Source: Anaerolineales bacterium (GTDB taxonomy: Bacteria > Chloroflexota > Anaerolineae > Anaerolineales > Villigracilaceae). From it: DNA of 8,444 nt. Numbering within the stretch: the stretch's first letter is position 1; each line of letters starts with the position of its first letter. Positions 6,578 to 8,444 of this stretch are shown here, one piece after another. Location: contig JAICQC010000195.1 in assembly GCA_025938055.1 (NCBI GenBank), forward strand, positions 1 through 8,444. Direction: 5' to 3'. The translations under genes and the position numbers were made by a program. The notes under the pieces are model-generated. The model had not been told where the DNA came from. It saw nothing but the letters and a program-made list of their open reading frames with translations, and ran no database searches.

Positions 6578-6880
6578 ATGGCAAGTAAACTGAAGCTAAA
6601 GCCCCTTGGCGGACGCGTGATCGTTGAACCGATCGAGCAGGAGGACATGACTGCTGGAGGAATTATTCTTCCCGAGACCGCTAAAGAGAAACCCCAGGAA
6701 GGCAAAATCCTGGCGGCAGGTCCCGGCGACCGTGACGAAGATGGTGAACGCATCCCCATGGAAGTACAAGTTGGGGACAAGGTGCTGTATGCAAAATATT
6801 CCGGCACCGAAGTGAAAATGGATGGGAAGAAACTTCTCATCCTGCGTGAAAGCGACATTCTAGCCGTACTTGAAGGCTAA
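6578..6880 (+). CDS. groES: Co-chaperonin GroES (Cpn10)
   Basis: GroES is the heptameric lid that caps the GroEL ring and encloses substrate proteins in the cytoplasm during ATP-driven folding. The 100-residue product has the usual length and order: [12 protein letters not shown] near the N-terminus, the mobile loop region (about 19-34) with the GroEL-contacting hydrophobic tripeptide as IIL in [15 protein letters not shown], a glycine/acidic roof-loop segment ([10 protein letters not shown]), then [15 protein letters not shown] and the C-terminal ESDILAVLE. The start follows a perfect AGGAGG. The gene is first in the groESL operon, under a sigma70 promoter and CIRCE, with groEL starting 17 bases after its stop codon. 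Nothing in the sequence suggests degeneration. Confidence 0.98.
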   Translation: MASKLKLKPLGGRVIVEPIEQEDMTAGGIILPETAKEKPQEGKILAAGPGDRDEDGERIPMEVQVGDKVLYAKYSGTEVKMDGKKLLILRESDILAVLEG

Positions 6881-6897
6881 TTCTGGAGGATTGAAAA

Positions 6898-8444
6898 ATG
6901 GCTGCTAAACAACTTGTCTTTTCAGAAGACGCACGCCGCAAGCTCAAGAACGGTATGAACACCGTCGCGAACGCGGTGAGCGCAACTCTCGGTCCCAAGG
7001 GCCGCAACGTGGCTGTGGACCGCAAGTTCGGTTCCCCGACCATTACGCACGATGGCGTCTCGGTTGCGAAGGAAATCGAACTCGAAGATCCGTTTGAGAA
7101 TATGGGCGCGCAGCTCCTTAAGGAAGCTGCCCAGAAGACCAACGATATCGCCGGTGATGGCACCACCACGTCTACCGTGCTGGCGCATGCGATTGTGAAC
7201 GAAGGCTTGAGGGCACTCGAAGCTGGTTACAATCCGATGCTGCTTAAATACGGTATTATGCAGGCGACCGAAACAGTTGTGGAAGAACTCCGTAAAATGT
7301 CCACAAAGATCGACTCGAAGGAAGAGATCGCCTCGGTCGCGACCAACTCTGCTGCAGATGAAGAGATCGGCAGCTTGATCGCCGACGTCATGGACAAGGT
7401 CGGTAAGGACGGCGTGATCACTGTCGAGGAATCCAAGTCCATGCAGTTCGAGCAGGAATATGTCGAAGGTATGCAGTTCGATCGCGGCTACCTCTCTGCC
7501 TATTTCATCACCAATGCAGACCAGATGCAGGCGGTGATCAACGAGCCCTATATCCTGATCAACGAGAAGAAGATCTCGGCTGCCCAGGACATCGTCCCCA
7601 TTCTTGAAAAACTCGTCCAGATCGGCAAGCGCGAACTTGTCATCATCGCCGAAGACATCGACGGTGAAGCCCTCGCGACCCTCGTGCTGAACAAGCTGCG
7701 CGGCATGTTGAACGTGCTAGCTGTCAAGGCGCCTGGCTTCGGTGATCGCCGCAAAGCGATGCTGCAGGATATTGCCATTCTGAGCGGCGGCACGGTCATC
7801 TCCGAAGAGACGGGTCGCAAGCTTGAGACCGTCACGCTTCAGGACCTCGGCCGCGCCGAGAAGGTTGTCTCCGACAAGGAGAACACCACCCTCGTTGGCG
7901 GCAAGGGTGCCAAGAGCGCCATCGAAGGACGCATCAAGGAAATCCGCGCCGAGATCGATAAGAGCACCAGCGACTACGACAAGGAAAAACTGCAGGAGCG
8001 CCTTGCCAAGCTGAGCGGCGGCGTTGCCATCATCCGTGTGGGTGCGGCAACCGAAACCGAGATGAAAGAGAAGAAACACCGCGTGGAAGATGCTCTCTCT
8101 GCCGCCCGTGCGGCTGTGGAAGAAGGCATCGTGCCTGGTGGCGAGATCTCCCTCATCAATGCTGCGTCCAAGCTCGACAAACTGCTGAAGAGCCTTGACG
8201 GTGAAGATAACGAAGAGACTAAGGTTGGTATCAACATTGTCAAGAAGGCGCTCGAAGCCCCGATCCGCAAGCTGGCTGCGAACGCCGGACAGGACGGCTC
8301 AGTGATCATCGATACGGTCCGCCGTACAGCTGCCGATAAGAAGAACAAGAACATCGGCTACAACGTGCTGACAGACGAATACACCGACATGATCCAGGCT
8401 GGTGTCATCGATCCCGTCAAAGTGGTGCGCGGCGCGCTCGAAAA
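6898..8444 (+). CDS. groEL: Chaperonin GroEL (Cpn60), 3' end beyond the window
   Basis: GroEL is the double-ring ATP-dependent chaperonin that folds cytoplasmic proteins with GroES. The window holds 515 complete codons of about 540, so the C-terminal end, including any GGM tail, is missing. GGAGGA at 6885-6890 precedes the ATG by 7 bases. Key residues are present: LGPKGRN (31-37), AGDGTTT (85-91, with the nucleotide-site Asp87), [10 protein letters not shown] (191-200), [14 protein letters not shown] (276-289), [15 protein letters not shown] (363-377), and RVEDAL, whose Asp398 activates water for ATP hydrolysis. IDPVKV near the end carries the late adenine-site Asp (505). Two positions near the nucleotide pocket differ from Escherichia coli GroEL: His at 51 instead of Lys, and Glu at 416 in PGGE where most GroELs have a third Gly. 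The frame is open throughout. Confidence 0.98.
   Translation, partial: MAAKQLVFSEDARRKLKNGMNTVANAVSATLGPKGRNVAVDRKFGSPTITHDGVSVAKEIELEDPFENMGAQLLKEAAQKTNDIAGDGTTTSTVLAHAIVNEGLRALEAGYNPMLLKYGIMQATETVVEELRKMSTKIDSKEEIASVATNSAADEEIGSLIADVMDKVGKDGVITVEESKSMQFEQEYVEGMQFDRGYLSAYFITNADQMQAVINEPYILINEKKISAAQDIVPILEKLVQIGKRELVIIAEDIDGEALATLVLNKLRGMLNVLAVKAPGFGDRRKAMLQDIAILSGGTVISEETGRKLETVTLQDLGRAEKVVSDKENTTLVGGKGAKSAIEGRIKEIRAEIDKSTSDYDKEKLQERLAKLSGGVAIIRVGAATETEMKEKKHRVEDALSAARAAVEEGIVPGGEISLINAASKLDKLLKSLDGEDNEETKVGINIVKKALEAPIRKLAANAGQDGSVIIDTVRRTAADKKNKNIGYNVLTDEYTDMIQAGVIDPVKVVRGALE

Overview
The window looks like ordinary chromosome from a free-living bacterium with mid-range GC, roughly 50-55%. 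Chloroflexota, in or near the Anaerolineae, is my best guess. It rests on the style of the BMP-type lipoprotein, the membrane-anchored TPR proteins with Thr/Pro/Glu-rich tails, and the groESL operon under a CIRCE element. This is inference from sequence feel, not a database result. No phage, insertion sequence, CRISPR array, tRNA or rRNA is visible.

Left half, minus strand (1-3342): a monocistronic BMP/PnrA-family lipoprotein gene (52-1095) has its own sigma70-type promoter (1161-1189), a short hairpin in its leader and a strong hairpin terminator at the window edge (1-29). Upstream of it, trmD (2566-3342) and a 12-helix MFS transporter gene resembling the SLC45/sucrose-porter branch (1217-2524) run in the same direction with a 41-base gap. 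They are probably cotranscribed, unless the inverted heptad repeat at the trmD stop codon (2544-2624) ends or attenuates transcription.

Right half, plus strand (3575-8444): a divergent intergenic region leads to two tandem, paralogous, membrane-anchored TPR genes that overlap by ATGA (3575-4876 and 4873-6369). A nested palindromic repeat swallows the second gene's stop codon (6367-6427). A textbook heat-shock unit follows: a sigma70 promoter, a perfect CIRCE operator, groES (6578-6880) and groEL (6898 to beyond the window end).

Functionally, the left side covers nucleoside-type solute capture, a transporter of unknown substrate and tRNA m1G37 methylation. The right side covers an uncharacterised extracytoplasmic TPR pair and the HrcA-controlled chaperonin. 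The parts that ordinary annotation does not explain are the TPR pair, with its conserved cysteines, and the two stop-codon-embedding repeats, which share an AACCTT/AAGGTT core.
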